The position numbers were made by a program, and so were the translations under genes. Positions 49,062 through 58,023 of a stretch of 64,000 nucleotides of DNA are shown in pieces. The DNA is from Mycobacterium avium subsp. avium. Its GTDB lineage: Bacteria > Actinomycetota > Actinomycetes > Mycobacteriales > Mycobacteriaceae. The notes beneath the pieces were generated by a model. That model worked only from the letters and a program-made list of their open reading frames with translations. It did not search any database and had not been told where the DNA came from. The stretch spans positions 372,001-436,000 of the forward strand of contig NZ_CP046507.1 in NCBI RefSeq assembly GCF_009741445.1, in the 5' to 3' direction. Every line of letters starts with the position of its first letter. Positions within the stretch are counted from its first letter, which is position 1.

Positions 49062-49182
49062 TGGGTTGGCGAACCGCGCTCCACTTTTCGGCCGGCTCAG
49101 GCGCGCGGCGGGAACGCCTGTCCCCGGACCGCCCATGCGGCCCCGCATCTTCGGTTGCACCGGGCCGATGCCACGGGTGACA

Positions 49183-49199
49183 AGTATCCCCGGGGTACT
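49183..49199. promoter_or_regulatory. Near-perfect palindrome of CsoR shape
   Basis: AGTATCCCCGGGGTACT is symmetric except for one T/G pair. It resembles the TACCCC...GGGGTA site at 27488. It lies 70 bases upstream of a pair of small membrane protein genes and could be their metal-responsive operator. Confidence 0.45.
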
Positions 49200-49268
49200 A
49201 CCGGACCGTCCGAATGGCTATTAACATAATTGCCGTCCAGTCCGCAGCGCCCGCGGGAAGGCAGGCCC

Positions 49269-49493
49269 ATGCTCAGCACGATTCGCAAAGTCCTGGACTA
49301 TCAGTTGACCATCGCCGAACTGCTGGGCCTGGGCATCCTGCTGGGCACGCCGTACCTGATCGTCGGCGTCATCTGGTCGAGCACCCACACGGCGCATCTG
49401 CACGACATGCACGGGGTCGATCTGGTGGTGTCGTTCCTGGGTTCGATCGTGTCCTGGCCGGTGCTGCTGTTCGCCAACGTGTGCATGACCTAG
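49269..49493 (+). CDS. Small membrane protein A
   Basis: A 74-residue protein from ATG 49269 (MLSTIRKVLDYQLTIAELLG). Two helices: LGLGILLGTPYLIVGVIW and VVSFLGSIVSWPVLLFANVC, with a His-containing loop (THTAHLHDMHG) between them. I do not recognise the family. It is followed after 11 bases by a second membrane gene; both probably form one transcript. The loop histidines and the CsoR-like site upstream hint at a metal link, which is speculative. Confidence 0.7.
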   Translation: MLSTIRKVLDYQLTIAELLGLGILLGTPYLIVGVIWSSTHTAHLHDMHGVDLVVSFLGSIVSWPVLLFANVCMT

Positions 49494-49504
49494 GGGGTGG
49501 CGTG

Positions 49505-49849
49505 ATGCACCGCGGTCCGCTGATCGTCTTCGCGGCCGTGGTGTGCCTGGCCGGCGGCCTGCTGGCGCTGCGGTTCCCGGTCTTCATCGATGCCTACGAT
49601 CAGTTCGGCCTGCAGGTCAAGTGCGGCAGCGGCTTCACGACGGAGCTGACCCAGGCGGCGAGCGCGGTCGGCCCGGCGGGCACCAGCTACGTTGACCAAT
49701 GCGGTAGCGCGCTGATGGTGCGACGGCTGTGGGCCATTCCGACCGCGGTTCTGGGCGGGATGGCGCTGACCTGGCAGGCGGCCGCGGCGCTTGCCCATGA
49801 CCACCGGCGGCCGGCGCCGTCACAATCCGCGGCGCAATCCCCATCCTGA
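49505..49849 (+). CDS. Small membrane protein B
   Basis: About 114 residues from ATG 49505 (or GTG 49502). Helices at LIVFAAVVCLAGGLLALRF and AIPTAVLGGMALTWQAAAAL, with an extracytoplasmic loop containing two Cys (VKCGSGFTTEL and YVDQCGSAL) that could form a disulfide. Tail polar. Function unknown; it appears to be a partner of the preceding gene. Confidence 0.7.
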   Translation: MHRGPLIVFAAVVCLAGGLLALRFPVFIDAYDQFGLQVKCGSGFTTELTQAASAVGPAGTSYVDQCGSALMVRRLWAIPTAVLGGMALTWQAAAALAHDHRRPAPSQSAAQSPS

Positions 49850-49904
49850 GTCCGACGCCTTGTTAGACGGATCAAACACGTTGCGAATCACTGGCTTTCG
49901 CGGA

Positions 49905-50072
49905 CTATCGTGTGCTCTCGTCGGGAAGGTCGTGCCGAGATTGGTGCAATCCCGGGCCGTCCGGATCTTCGTCCTGGTGATCGAGTTGTTCCTGCAGCTT
50001 GCGCTGTTCCTCGGTTGCCTTCTGAGCGTCCTCGGGCCTAGCGGGCGGGTCGGAGTTGACTTGCTGATCCAC
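49905..50072 (-). CDS. 55-residue highly charged protein
   Basis: From GTG 50072 the frame begins MDQQVNSDPPARPEDAQ and continues KATEEQRKLQEQLDHQDEDP to a TAG at 49905. A clear ribosome-binding site, AGAGGAG, lies 6 bases before the start. The protein is rich in Asp, Glu and Gln and lacks the Arg/Pro bias of spurious frames here. It is probably soluble and partly helical. No family recognised. The rest of the 49850-50183 gap holds nothing else I can support. Confidence 0.68.
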   Translation of the reverse strand: MDQQVNSDPPARPEDAQKATEEQRKLQEQLDHQDEDPDGPGLHQSRHDLPDESTR

Positions 50073-50183
50073 CGAGATCTCCTCTGAACGTCTGCACTGC
50101 CTCCAATCAGGATCTCCCGAATGACGGGCCCGAAACCCGGCGAATGCCGTCGAAGCCGATCGCCCTGCTCACGGCGCGTGGAG

Positions 50184-50972
50184 TCAGTATTGCTTGACCA
50201 CCGCGCGCGGTGCCGTTCGCCATGTCCTGCCGCCGTTGTCCTGTTGGCGCGGCGGCTCGAGGAGCAAGACGGCGAGCCCGTCGAGCAACACCGGGCGTAC
50301 CCAGTCGCCCAGTTCGATCACCTCGCCGGAACGGGGCTGACGGTACATGGCGTCGCGGACGAGGTCGATGGGCGCCGTGGCGAAAACCGTCTCCACGGTG
50401 GCCCGGTCGGGCAGCTCGCGGATGCCGGGCAACGTGATGAACAGCCCGTCGTTGCCGGACAAATGCAGTCCGACCGCCGCGAGCGCGCCGGTCATGCCCT
50501 CCCGGGTGCCTCCGTGACCGGACAGATGCACACCCACCGCCGCGGCGAGTTCGCGGCCTTCGTTGGGATGCAACACTTCTCGCTTAGCGCGGCGTCCGAA
50601 TTCGATCAGGCGCGGCGCGGCGCCGGCGAGTTCGCCCGGAACGACGACGGCCAGCCCGGGGTCCGCATCGGGAGGGCATACCCGTTCGAGGAATCGCCCA
50701 GCGAGTTCGATGATCCCGGTTCGCGCCGCGTGTGGATCGCCGTCGGGGCTCCGCCAGGCCAGGCAGGCGCTCGAGTTATGGGACGTATACGGGATCCGGT
50801 CGTCGACCAGCAGCTGATGACGCGTGGCGCCCGCCGGGGAGCCGAGGCCCGCCGCCTGCAACTCGTGCAGCAGGGCCCGGGCCCGCCGGCCCGTGCCGGG
50901 CGTATAGGGATTATCGGTGTCGTCGATGCCGATCAGCAGGTCCACATCGGCCAGCGCGGCCCGGCCGGTCAT
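50184..50972 (-). CDS. GIDDTD-motif protein related to TiaS N-terminal domain
   Basis: A 262-residue protein from ATG 50972. The N-terminal LLIGIDDTDNPYTPGTGRRA carries the GIDDTD motif of archaeal TiaS (tRNA-Ile agmatidine synthetase), where this domain binds nucleotide and agmatine. The OB-fold and zinc-ribbon of TiaS are absent, so it cannot be a complete TiaS, and bacteria use TilS for the same anticodon. Other segments: SACLAWRSPDGDP and VGVHLSGHGGTREGMTGALA. It is translationally coupled (ATGA) to the lipoprotein gene upstream. True substrate unknown; an ATP-dependent kinase or transfer role is inferred. Confidence 0.78.
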   Translation of the reverse strand: MTGRAALADVDLLIGIDDTDNPYTPGTGRRARALLHELQAAGLGSPAGATRHQLLVDDRIPYTSHNSSACLAWRSPDGDPHAARTGIIELAGRFLERVCPPDADPGLAVVVPGELAGAAPRLIEFGRRAKREVLHPNEGRELAAAVGVHLSGHGGTREGMTGALAAVGLHLSGNDGLFITLPGIRELPDRATVETVFATAPIDLVRDAMYRQPRSGEVIELGDWVRPVLLDGLAVLLLEPPRQQDNGGRTWRTAPRAVVKQY

Positions 50973-51391
50973 GGATTGATCACCAGGTCGGTCACATCGC
51001 GAACCCACTGATCACGGCCGAGTTTTGCGCCGGTGAGCTTGAGTGTGTCGTGTTTGGTGAAGCCGAGAATGGTCCGATCATCGAGCTCGGCCGCCGTCAG
51101 GGACTGGGCCGGGTCGCGGCCTTCCACCCGCACCCGGACGACGCCGGTCGCGCCCGCGGCATTGAGGATCGAACGCACGCTGGGTCCCTTTTGGATTTGT
51201 GCGCCGTGTGATTGCGGCGTCTCGACCTCCACCTGAGGGAGCTGCTGAAGCTGCGAGATGGTGAATCGTTGCAGCACGTGCTGGTTCTCCTGCACGACCA
51301 GTTGCAGCCCGCCCGACCCGCCGCACGCGACGAGCCCGGCGCTCACGACCAGAACCGCAACCACCCGAGCCACCCGTCTATTGCTGCGCAT
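50969..51391 (-). CDS. Lipoprotein with a molybdopterin-oxidoreductase-like fold
   Basis: A 140-residue protein. The N-terminus VVAVLVVSAGLVAC is a lipoprotein signal with lipobox LVAC. The mature domain (FTISQLQQLPQVEVE, KGPSVRSILNAAGATGVVRV) resembles a shortened sulfite-oxidase-type molybdopterin-binding domain without the metal-ligand Cys, so it is probably not an oxidoreductase. First gene of a two-gene unit with the GIDDTD protein, overlapping as ATGA. Likely exported and anchored at the outer face of the membrane. Fold call is tentative. Confidence 0.7.
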   Translation of the reverse strand: MRSNRRVARVVAVLVVSAGLVACGGSGGLQLVVQENQHVLQRFTISQLQQLPQVEVETPQSHGAQIQKGPSVRSILNAAGATGVVRVRVEGRDPAQSLTAAELDDRTILGFTKHDTLKLTGAKLGRDQWVRDVTDLVINP

Positions 51392-51462
51392 TTACGGATC
51401 CCATCCTGTGAATACGCCGTAAATACGGATAAGTGTAGGTCCTGGCCGCTTATGATTCCCGC

Positions 51463-52022
51463 ATGGCCGTGATGCAGCGACCGGCGGGCGGGCTCACTGG
51501 CGTCCGGGAGGTGGCGTTCCCCCTGCTCGCGGTCGGCATCATCGTCGCCTGCACCGACGTCCGGATTCCGCTGGCTCTGCCGGGACACCGCGGGTTGGTC
51601 TGGCTGACCATGCTGGCGGCGGTTGCGCTGGTGACGGCACGGCGCGAGACGGTGCTCGCGGTCGGTGCGGCGTCATCGATCGCGGCGTTGCCGGTGCACG
51701 GGTTGACCGATCCGTTGTGGAGCAGTCGCTATGTGGCCGCCGCCGTGTTGCTGTATGCCGTGGCTTCCCTTCCCGCGGTGCGGACGCGCCGGTGGGTACT
51801 CGCGGTCGCAGCCGCGCCCGTTCACCTTGTGGCGCTTGCCAGTTCGGTCTTGACGTGGCACTCCGGAGCCAACCTGTCAGCCTGGGCATCGCACGGGATG
51901 CTCGAGCGGGGGGCTGGCATCTGGTTTTCGGGTTCGTCGCCGGCCTGCTCGCCTGGGTGGTGGCGCTTGGTCTGGGTCGACCGCCGTCGGTGCGGGTCGG
52001 CGCATATGGAAGCCGATACTAA
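51463..52022 (+). pseudogene. Polytopic membrane protein with a frameshift in a G-tract
   Basis: From ATG 51463 five hydrophobic segments are seen (AFPLLAVGIIVACTDV, GLVWLTMLAAVALVTA, VAAAVLLYAVASLPAV and others) up to about 51907. The tract gcggggggct (six G, 51908-51913) then breaks the frame: the first frame runs on with polar nonsense to 52038, while the next frame gives a normal last helix, HLVFGFVAGLLAWVVALGLG, ending with TAA at 52022. One missing G would restore a 186-residue protein. It is followed by the PE gene. Family unknown. Real mutation, phase variation or sequencing error cannot be separated here. Confidence 0.65.
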
Positions 52023-52034
52023 GGAGCGGCCGCT

Positions 52035-52340
52035 ATGACGCTGCGAGTTATTCCCGAGGGCCTGGCCGCGACGAGCGCGGCGGTCGACGTGATCACCGCT
52101 CAACTGGCGGCCGTGCATGCGGCCGCGGCCCCGGTGGTCTCGGTGGTGGTTCCACCGGCAGCCGACCCCGTATCGCTGGCTGCCGCCGCAGTGTTCAGTG
52201 AACGTGGCAGCCAGCATTCGGCCGCGGCGACCAAGGGTGTTGAAGTGTTGGGGCGGGCCGGGTTGGGGGTGAGTCTGGCCGGCGTCAACTACGTCGCCGG
52301 CGATGCGGCGTCCGCGTCGACCTACCTGAGCGCGGGCTGA
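52035..52340 (+). CDS. PE family protein
   Basis: A 101-residue PE protein ([20 protein letters not shown]). The whole length is the helical hairpin of the PE domain, with no PGRS extension. The Pro-Glu of the domain is in IPEGL. It would heterodimerise with the PPE protein encoded two bases downstream and be exported by a type VII (ESX-type) system. A ribosome-binding site aaggag lies 8 bases upstream. Confidence 0.93.
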   Translation: MTLRVIPEGLAATSAAVDVITAQLAAVHAAAAPVVSVVVPPAADPVSLAAAAVFSERGSQHSAAATKGVEVLGRAGLGVSLAGVNYVAGDAASASTYLSAG

Positions 52341-52342
52341 CG

Positions 52343-54016
52343 ATGACCGCGCCGGTGTGGATGGCCCTTCCGCCAGAGGTGCACTCGACGCTGCTGAGCA
52401 GCGGCCCGGGGCCCGGCCCGCTGCTCGCGGCCGCAGCAACCTGGACGGGGTTGAGCACCCAGTATGATTCGGCGGCAACCGAATTGACGGCCGTGCTGAC
52501 CGGATCCATGCCGGTCTGGGACGGCCCGACCGCCGACAGGTACGTGGCCGCGCACATGCCATATCTGGCATGGCTCCAGCTTGCCGGCGCGTTGAGCGCC
52601 GAAGCGGCCGCCCAACATCAGGGGGTGGCCACCGCGTACACCGCCGCGCTGGCCACGATGCCGACGCTGCCGGAGCTGGCCGCCAACCATGCGACCCACG
52701 CGGCCTTGGTGGCGACGAATTTCTTTGGGGTCAACACGATTCCGATCGCGGTCAACGAGGCCGACTACGCGCGGATGTGGACTCAGGCGGCCACCACCAT
52801 GACCACCTATCAGGCGACGACCGAAGCCGTGCAAATGAGCAGCGTCGCCGGGTCGAGCACCGGAGGGAAGGCCGGCAGCGGCAGCGGGTCCGGAACGGGA
52901 GCGGGCACGGGGACCGGAACGGGCACCGGCACTGGGACCGGGACCGGAACCGGCACCGGTACGGGAGCCGGAAGTGGCACCGGCGGTGGGACCGGCGCCG
53001 GTGGCGGCGGCGGTACGGGTTCCTTTCAGCTGCCCACCCCAGAAGAGATCTGGGAGATGCTGTTCGGGCCCGACGGTGAGCAGATCCCCGGTCAGGGCCA
53101 GCCGAACTGGAGCCCGTCGGAGTACCTGCAGAATCTCGGGAATTTCTTCAACGGCAACGCTCAGGCCGTGGCCTGGCTCCAGCAGAACCTTTCGGGCCTG
53201 CTCAACCCGTCCCAGTTCCCGGCGCTGATCAACTATTTCATCGCGTGGCAGACCTACCGGATCATCAACTGGACCATCCGAACACTGCGGTTCATCCTCC
53301 AAGAATTGCCGCTGCTGCTGCAGGTCGGCTTGAGCCTGTCCATCACCAGCCTGGGAGGGCTGGCCGGACTGGCGGGCCTGGCAGGGTTGGCCGGATTGGA
53401 CGCTCCGGCGAGCGCTCCGGCGCCCGCTGCCATGCCGCAGCCTGCCGCGATGGGCGCGCAACCGCCGGTGGTGTCGGCCGCTCCGGCGATGGCTCCGATG
53501 GCCCCGACCAGCCCGGTAGCACCGGCGACATCGGCGGTGTCCACCCCTGCGCCCGTAGCCTCCGCGATTGCCCCGCCGGCGACCCCGCCCGTACCCCCGG
53601 CCCCGGTGACCGGAGCCGAGGGTTTCTGCTACATGGTGGGCAGCTTCGGGCTCGGCATGGACTCGAAGGCGCAAACCTGGGCCAGAAGCGCGCTAGCCGC
53701 CGGGCGGCCGGCGGCCTCGAGCGCCGGCGCTGCGACGGCGGAGCAGGAGCAGGGACGCTCCCGCCGGCGTCCACGATCGGTCATCGACCCCGGATACCGC
53801 TACGAATTCATCGAGTCCGACGACGAACCGGTCGCGGTTACGCCGACAGTGCCGGATCGGTATCGGCCGTCGGACTCCGGCGGGTCGATACAGGGCTTCG
53901 CCGGCACGCTGCCCAAGTCGGGCGTGCGCGCTTCGGGTCTGAACACGTTGGCCGGCAACGAATCCGGCGACGGCGCCCGCATACCGATGCTGCCGGAGAG
54001 CTGGGACGGCCCGTAA
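52343..54016 (+). CDS. PPE family protein, PPW subfamily, with Gly-Thr repeat
   Basis: A 557-residue PPE protein. The N-terminal ~175 residues form the PPE domain ([20 protein letters not shown], with PP at residues 10-11). A Gly/Thr/Ser-rich tract of about 50 residues follows, then a helical region, a repeated [14 protein letters not shown] segment near residue 340, an Ala/Pro-rich stretch, and a C-terminus with [16 protein letters not shown] and [10 protein letters not shown]. GFxGT and PxxPxxW are the marks of the PPE-PPW subfamily. It pairs with the PE gene upstream. Confidence 0.92.
   Translation: MTAPVWMALPPEVHSTLLSSGPGPGPLLAAAATWTGLSTQYDSAATELTAVLTGSMPVWDGPTADRYVAAHMPYLAWLQLAGALSAEAAAQHQGVATAYTAALATMPTLPELAANHATHAALVATNFFGVNTIPIAVNEADYARMWTQAATTMTTYQATTEAVQMSSVAGSSTGGKAGSGSGSGTGAGTGTGTGTGTGTGTGTGTGTGAGSGTGGGTGAGGGGGTGSFQLPTPEEIWEMLFGPDGEQIPGQGQPNWSPSEYLQNLGNFFNGNAQAVAWLQQNLSGLLNPSQFPALINYFIAWQTYRIINWTIRTLRFILQELPLLLQVGLSLSITSLGGLAGLAGLAGLAGLDAPASAPAPAAMPQPAAMGAQPPVVSAAPAMAPMAPTSPVAPATSAVSTPAPVASAIAPPATPPVPPAPVTGAEGFCYMVGSFGLGMDSKAQTWARSALAAGRPAASSAGAATAEQEQGRSRRRPRSVIDPGYRYEFIESDDEPVAVTPTVPDRYRPSDSGGSIQGFAGTLPKSGVRASGLNTLAGNESGDGARIPMLPESWDGP
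52885..53018 (+). repeat. Hexanucleotide-type tandem repeat inside the PPE gene
   Basis: Degenerate 6-base units of the form GGNACN encode an uninterrupted (Gly-Thr)n tract, preceded by Gly-Ser and followed by Gly-rich units. Third-base differences between units show it has drifted, but it could still expand or contract by slippage, changing PPE length in multiples of two residues without breaking the frame. Confidence 0.8.
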
Positions 54017-54037
54017 GCCGCGCGCTCCGTGGTGCGG

Positions 54038-54739
<702 letters not shown>

Positions 54740-54740
54740 T

Positions 54741-54778
54741 CAACCAGCCTGATATATGTCAACGCGCCTGATATATGG
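54741..54778. repeat. Tandem 19-base direct repeats in the methyltransferase promoter
   Basis: CAACCAGCCTGATATATGT (54741-54759) is followed directly by CAACGCGCCTGATATATGG (54760-54778), 16 of 19 bases identical. The first also forms an inverted repeat TATATCA-N7-TGATATA (54736-54756). The AT-rich sites lie 14-50 bases upstream of the methyltransferase start and probably bind a dimeric repressor. Confidence 0.6.
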
Positions 54779-54874
54779 TGCAAGGCTGTTGCGCCCGAGC
54801 CGTGACCGAAACGGCAACCAGTTAGCTGATTTAAGCGATTGGCTTTCACTGCACGCGCCCGTGACAATGCTGGT

Positions 54875-55297
54875 ATGGCCGACGACATCGAACTGAGCCC
54901 CACCGACTGGGTGCGCGAACAGACCGAACGGATTCTGCGGCAGGGCACGACCGACGGGGTCGAGGTCTTCGACCGGCCCGTCGTGCTGGTGACCATGACC
55001 GGGGCGAAGTCGGGCAAGAGGCGCTACGTGCCGTTGATGCGGGTGGAACACGACGGCCGGTACGCCGTCGTCGCGTCCAAGGGCGGCGCGCCGGAACATC
55101 CCGCGTGGTACTTCAATCTCAAGGCCCACCCGGAGGTGACGCTGCAGGACGGCGACAAGGTTGTCACTCTGCGGGCGCGGGAGCTGGCCGGAGCCGAACG
55201 CGAGCAGTGGTGGCGACGCGCGGTCCAGGCCTATCCTCCCTACGCCGAGTACCCGACGAAGACGGCCAGGCAGATCCCGGTCTTTGTTTTGGAGTAA
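54875..55297 (+). CDS. Ddn-like deazaflavin-dependent nitroreductase family protein
   Basis: A 140-residue protein from ATG 54875 (MADDIELSPTDWVREQTERI). The split-barrel segments VLVTMTGAKSGKRRYVPLMR and VASKGGAPEHPAWYFNLKAH are the hallmark of the Ddn/Rv1558 family of F420H2-dependent reductases. Physiological roles include quinone reduction; nitroimidazole activation is seen in some members. Divergent from the methyltransferase gene, so both may answer to the same repeats. Confidence 0.92.
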   Translation: MADDIELSPTDWVREQTERILRQGTTDGVEVFDRPVVLVTMTGAKSGKRRYVPLMRVEHDGRYAVVASKGGAPEHPAWYFNLKAHPEVTLQDGDKVVTLRARELAGAEREQWWRRAVQAYPPYAEYPTKTARQIPVFVLE

Positions 55298-55520
55298 TCC
55301 AAAAACATTTGGATTCGGTATGCGCCCGGCCGGTCCGGTTGACCCGTTGTCGGGCGTCCGCCTACCTTCGTACCCAGCGGCCGAGGTCTGGCCAGCTGGA
55401 CAACGACGTTCCTGGTATCTGTAATCGCCTGCGCTGTACGGATATTCGAACCTTCGGCGTGTCGTTACCGGGTGGATATCCAAAAGCCCACCGCCATTGA
55501 CGAATTCAGGGGAGGGCCCC

Positions 55521-57062
55521 ATGCAACGAGCCGGATCACCAGAGCGGCAAGGTGTGTCGACGTCGCGAAGCGAACGGCTCCGCGAGGTGCTCCGCTACGA
55601 TCTGCCCGCCTCGTTGGTGGTTTTCCTGGTGGCACTTCCGCTGTCGCTGGGGATCGCGATCGCTTCGGACGCCCCGGTTCTCGCCGGCCTGATCGCCGCG
55701 ATCGTCGGGGGCATCGTCGGCGGATGGCTCGGGGGATCGCCGCTACAGGTCAGCGGGCCCGCCGCCGGGCTCACCGTCGTGGTGGCCGACGTGGTGGCCG
55801 AATTCGGCTGGGGTGTAACCTGTTTCATCACCGTCGTCGCGGGAGTCCTGCAGGTCTTGTTGGGGTTCAGCAGGATCGCCCGCGCCGTCCTGGCCATCTC
55901 GCCCGTCGTGGTGCACGCCATGCTGGCCGGTATCGGCATCACGATCGCCCTGCAGCAGGTGCACGTGCTGTTGGGCGGGTCATCCAAGAGTTCGGCCTGG
56001 AGCAATGTCACCGGCCTGCCCGCGCAGATTCTCGGTGCGCACCGCCCGGGACTGGTGTTGGGCCTGCTGGTGATCGCGATCCTGGTGGCCTGGCGCTGGG
56101 TCCCGGCCCGGCTGGCCATCGTCCCCGGCCCGCTGGTCGCCATCGTGGTGGTCACGATCATCTCAATGGTGCTGCCGTTCAAGGTATCCCGGATCGAGCT
56201 GGACGGCTCGGTGCTGGACGCGGTGCGGTTGCCGTCCCTGCCGCACGGGAATTGGGGGGCCGTCGCGATCGCCGTGATCACCGTCACCCTGATCACCAGC
56301 GTGCAGAGCCTGCTCACCGCGGTGTCGATCGACCGCATGCACACCGGCCCCCGAACCGATTTCAACCGCGAGCTGATCGGCCAGGGCGCCGCGAACATCG
56401 CGTCGGGCGCGCTGGGTGGGCTGCCCATCGCCGGGGTCATCGTGCGCAGCTCGGCGAACGTCAACGCCGGTGCGAAAACCCGCGCTTCGACCATCATGCA
56501 CGGCTTCTGGGTGCTGGTGTTCGCGGTGCCTTTTGCCGGGCTGGTCGAAAAGATCCCCACCGCCGCGCTTGCCGGCCTGCTGATCGTCATCGGGATCGAG
56601 TTGCTGAAGCCGGCGCACATCGAAACCGCTTTGCGCAACGGCGATCTCGCCATCTATCTGGTCACGGTCACCAGCGTCATCTTCCTCAACCTGCTGCACG
56701 GCGTGCTGATCGGTCTGCTGCTCGCCGTGGTGGTGACCGGGTGGCGGGTGGTGCGGGCCAGGATCGAGGCCGAACCGGTGGGCGACGGATGGCACGTCGT
56801 CATCGAGGGGGCATGCACCTTCCTGGCGTTGCCACGGCTGACCGGCGTGCTGGCCTCCATCCCCGAGCGCACCTCGGTGACCGTGCACCTGCTCACCAAC
56901 TATCTCGATCACGCCGCGCATCAGGCGATCGGCGACTGGCAACGACGGCACTGCGCCACCGGTGGAACGGTCGAGGTCCGCGACACGACCGAGCCGGCGG
57001 CGCGGCGCCGCAACTCGCACCTGAGCCTGGTCGAACAGGTCTCTTCGCCCGGGGGCGCGTGA
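55521..57062 (+). CDS. SulP family anion transporter
   Basis: About 513 residues from ATG 55521, preceded by aggggaggg. The transmembrane core starts LPASLVVFLVALPLSLGIAI, with GSPLQVSGPAAGLTVVVADV as the conserved anion-binding repeat. A weak STAS-like domain occupies the C-terminal ~100 residues (WHVVIEGACTFLALPRL). It would carry sulfate, bicarbonate or a related anion; the substrate is not evident. Unlike the Rv3273 type it has no fused carbonic anhydrase. The 223-base upstream gap shows no gene. Confidence 0.9.
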   Translation: MQRAGSPERQGVSTSRSERLREVLRYDLPASLVVFLVALPLSLGIAIASDAPVLAGLIAAIVGGIVGGWLGGSPLQVSGPAAGLTVVVADVVAEFGWGVTCFITVVAGVLQVLLGFSRIARAVLAISPVVVHAMLAGIGITIALQQVHVLLGGSSKSSAWSNVTGLPAQILGAHRPGLVLGLLVIAILVAWRWVPARLAIVPGPLVAIVVVTIISMVLPFKVSRIELDGSVLDAVRLPSLPHGNWGAVAIAVITVTLITSVQSLLTAVSIDRMHTGPRTDFNRELIGQGAANIASGALGGLPIAGVIVRSSANVNAGAKTRASTIMHGFWVLVFAVPFAGLVEKIPTAALAGLLIVIGIELLKPAHIETALRNGDLAIYLVTVTSVIFLNLLHGVLIGLLLAVVVTGWRVVRARIEAEPVGDGWHVVIEGACTFLALPRLTGVLASIPERTSVTVHLLTNYLDHAAHQAIGDWQRRHCATGGTVEVRDTTEPAARRRNSHLSLVEQVSSPGGA

Positions 57063-57095
57063 CGCCGGCGCCCGGGGGCGCGTGACCTGCGCGCG

Positions 57096-57953
57096 CTACC
57101 TCAGGTCGGCGGCCACCCGCTCCAGCGCGGCGAGGTGCTCGTCGACGCCGGCGAACCCGGCCTTCATGGTGTTCACCGAAAGATGCGTGGCCCCAGCGGC
57201 TCTCCACGCGGCGATGTCGCCGGCCAGCTTGTCGCGGTCGTCGGTCCAGCTGACCCGGCCTTCCATCCCGAGGCTCGTGGGGTCGCGGCCGGCCGCCTCG
57301 GCCGCGCGGGTCACCTGCTCGAGCGCGTGGTCCAGGCCGGGTCCCGGTTCGGTCATCGGGAACCAGCCGTCGCCGAGGCGGCCGGCGCGTTCGAAGGCGC
57401 GATCGGAGGCGGCGCCGAACCACACCGGGATCGGCCGCTGGACCGGCAGCGGGGCCAGTCCCGCCGCGGTCACGGTGTGGTATTTGCCGTCGAAGGTGAC
57501 CGAGCGTTCGGTCCACAGCCTGCGCATCAGCTCGACCTGCTCCTCGGAGCGCTTGCCGCGATTGGTGAACGTCTCACCGAGCGCTTCGTATTCGACGGCG
57601 TTCCAACCCAATCCGATGCCGAGCCGGAAGCGGCCACCAGTGAGCAGGTCGACCTCGGCGGCCTGCTTGGCCACCAGCACCGACTGGCGCTGCGGCAGGA
57701 TGATGACGCCGGTGACCAGTTCCAGCGAGGTGATCGCCGCCAGGTAGCCGAACAACACGAACGGCTCGTGAAAGGTCGAGTCGATGTCGTAGGGTCCCCG
57801 CCACCCCCGGTGCACCCGCGGGTCGGCGCCGACGACGTGGTCGTAGGCCAGGATGTGGGTGAACCCGAGCTCCTCGACCCGCTGCGCGTAGCTGCGCAGC
57901 ACCGCGGGGTCCGATCCGATCTCGGTCTGGGGGAAGACGACTCCGATGCGCAT
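57096..57953 (-). CDS. LLM-class F420-dependent oxidoreductase
   Basis: A 285-residue luciferase-like protein. MRIGVVFPQTEIGSDPAVLR and LGFTHILAYDHVVGADP form the first part of the barrel; FRLGIGLGWNAVEYEALG and PIPVWFGAASDRAFERAGRL follow. The pattern fits TIGR03619-type F420 oxidoreductases common in mycobacteria. Substrate unknown. It converges on the SulP gene and is divergent from the 2-hydroxyacid dehydrogenase gene. Confidence 0.9.
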   Translation of the reverse strand: MRIGVVFPQTEIGSDPAVLRSYAQRVEELGFTHILAYDHVVGADPRVHRGWRGPYDIDSTFHEPFVLFGYLAAITSLELVTGVIILPQRQSVLVAKQAAEVDLLTGGRFRLGIGLGWNAVEYEALGETFTNRGKRSEEQVELMRRLWTERSVTFDGKYHTVTAAGLAPLPVQRPIPVWFGAASDRAFERAGRLGDGWFPMTEPGPGLDHALEQVTRAAEAAGRDPTSLGMEGRVSWTDDRDKLAGDIAAWRAAGATHLSVNTMKAGFAGVDEHLAALERVAADLR

Positions 57954-58023
57954 TCGCGGTTCAACCGCGTCCCGACGCGATTCCTTCCCGCGTTGCCGCG
58001 TCGGCGATGATGGAGGCGTGGCG

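Noticed and set aside
49791..50087. A 98-codon plus-strand frame overlapping the end of small membrane protein B
   Set aside because: It starts inside the upstream gene and is antisense to the better supported 55-residue charged protein.
57045..57085. Twice-repeated GCCCGGGGGCGCGTGAC at the SulP gene end
   Set aside because: A short local duplication between convergent genes with no sign of function.
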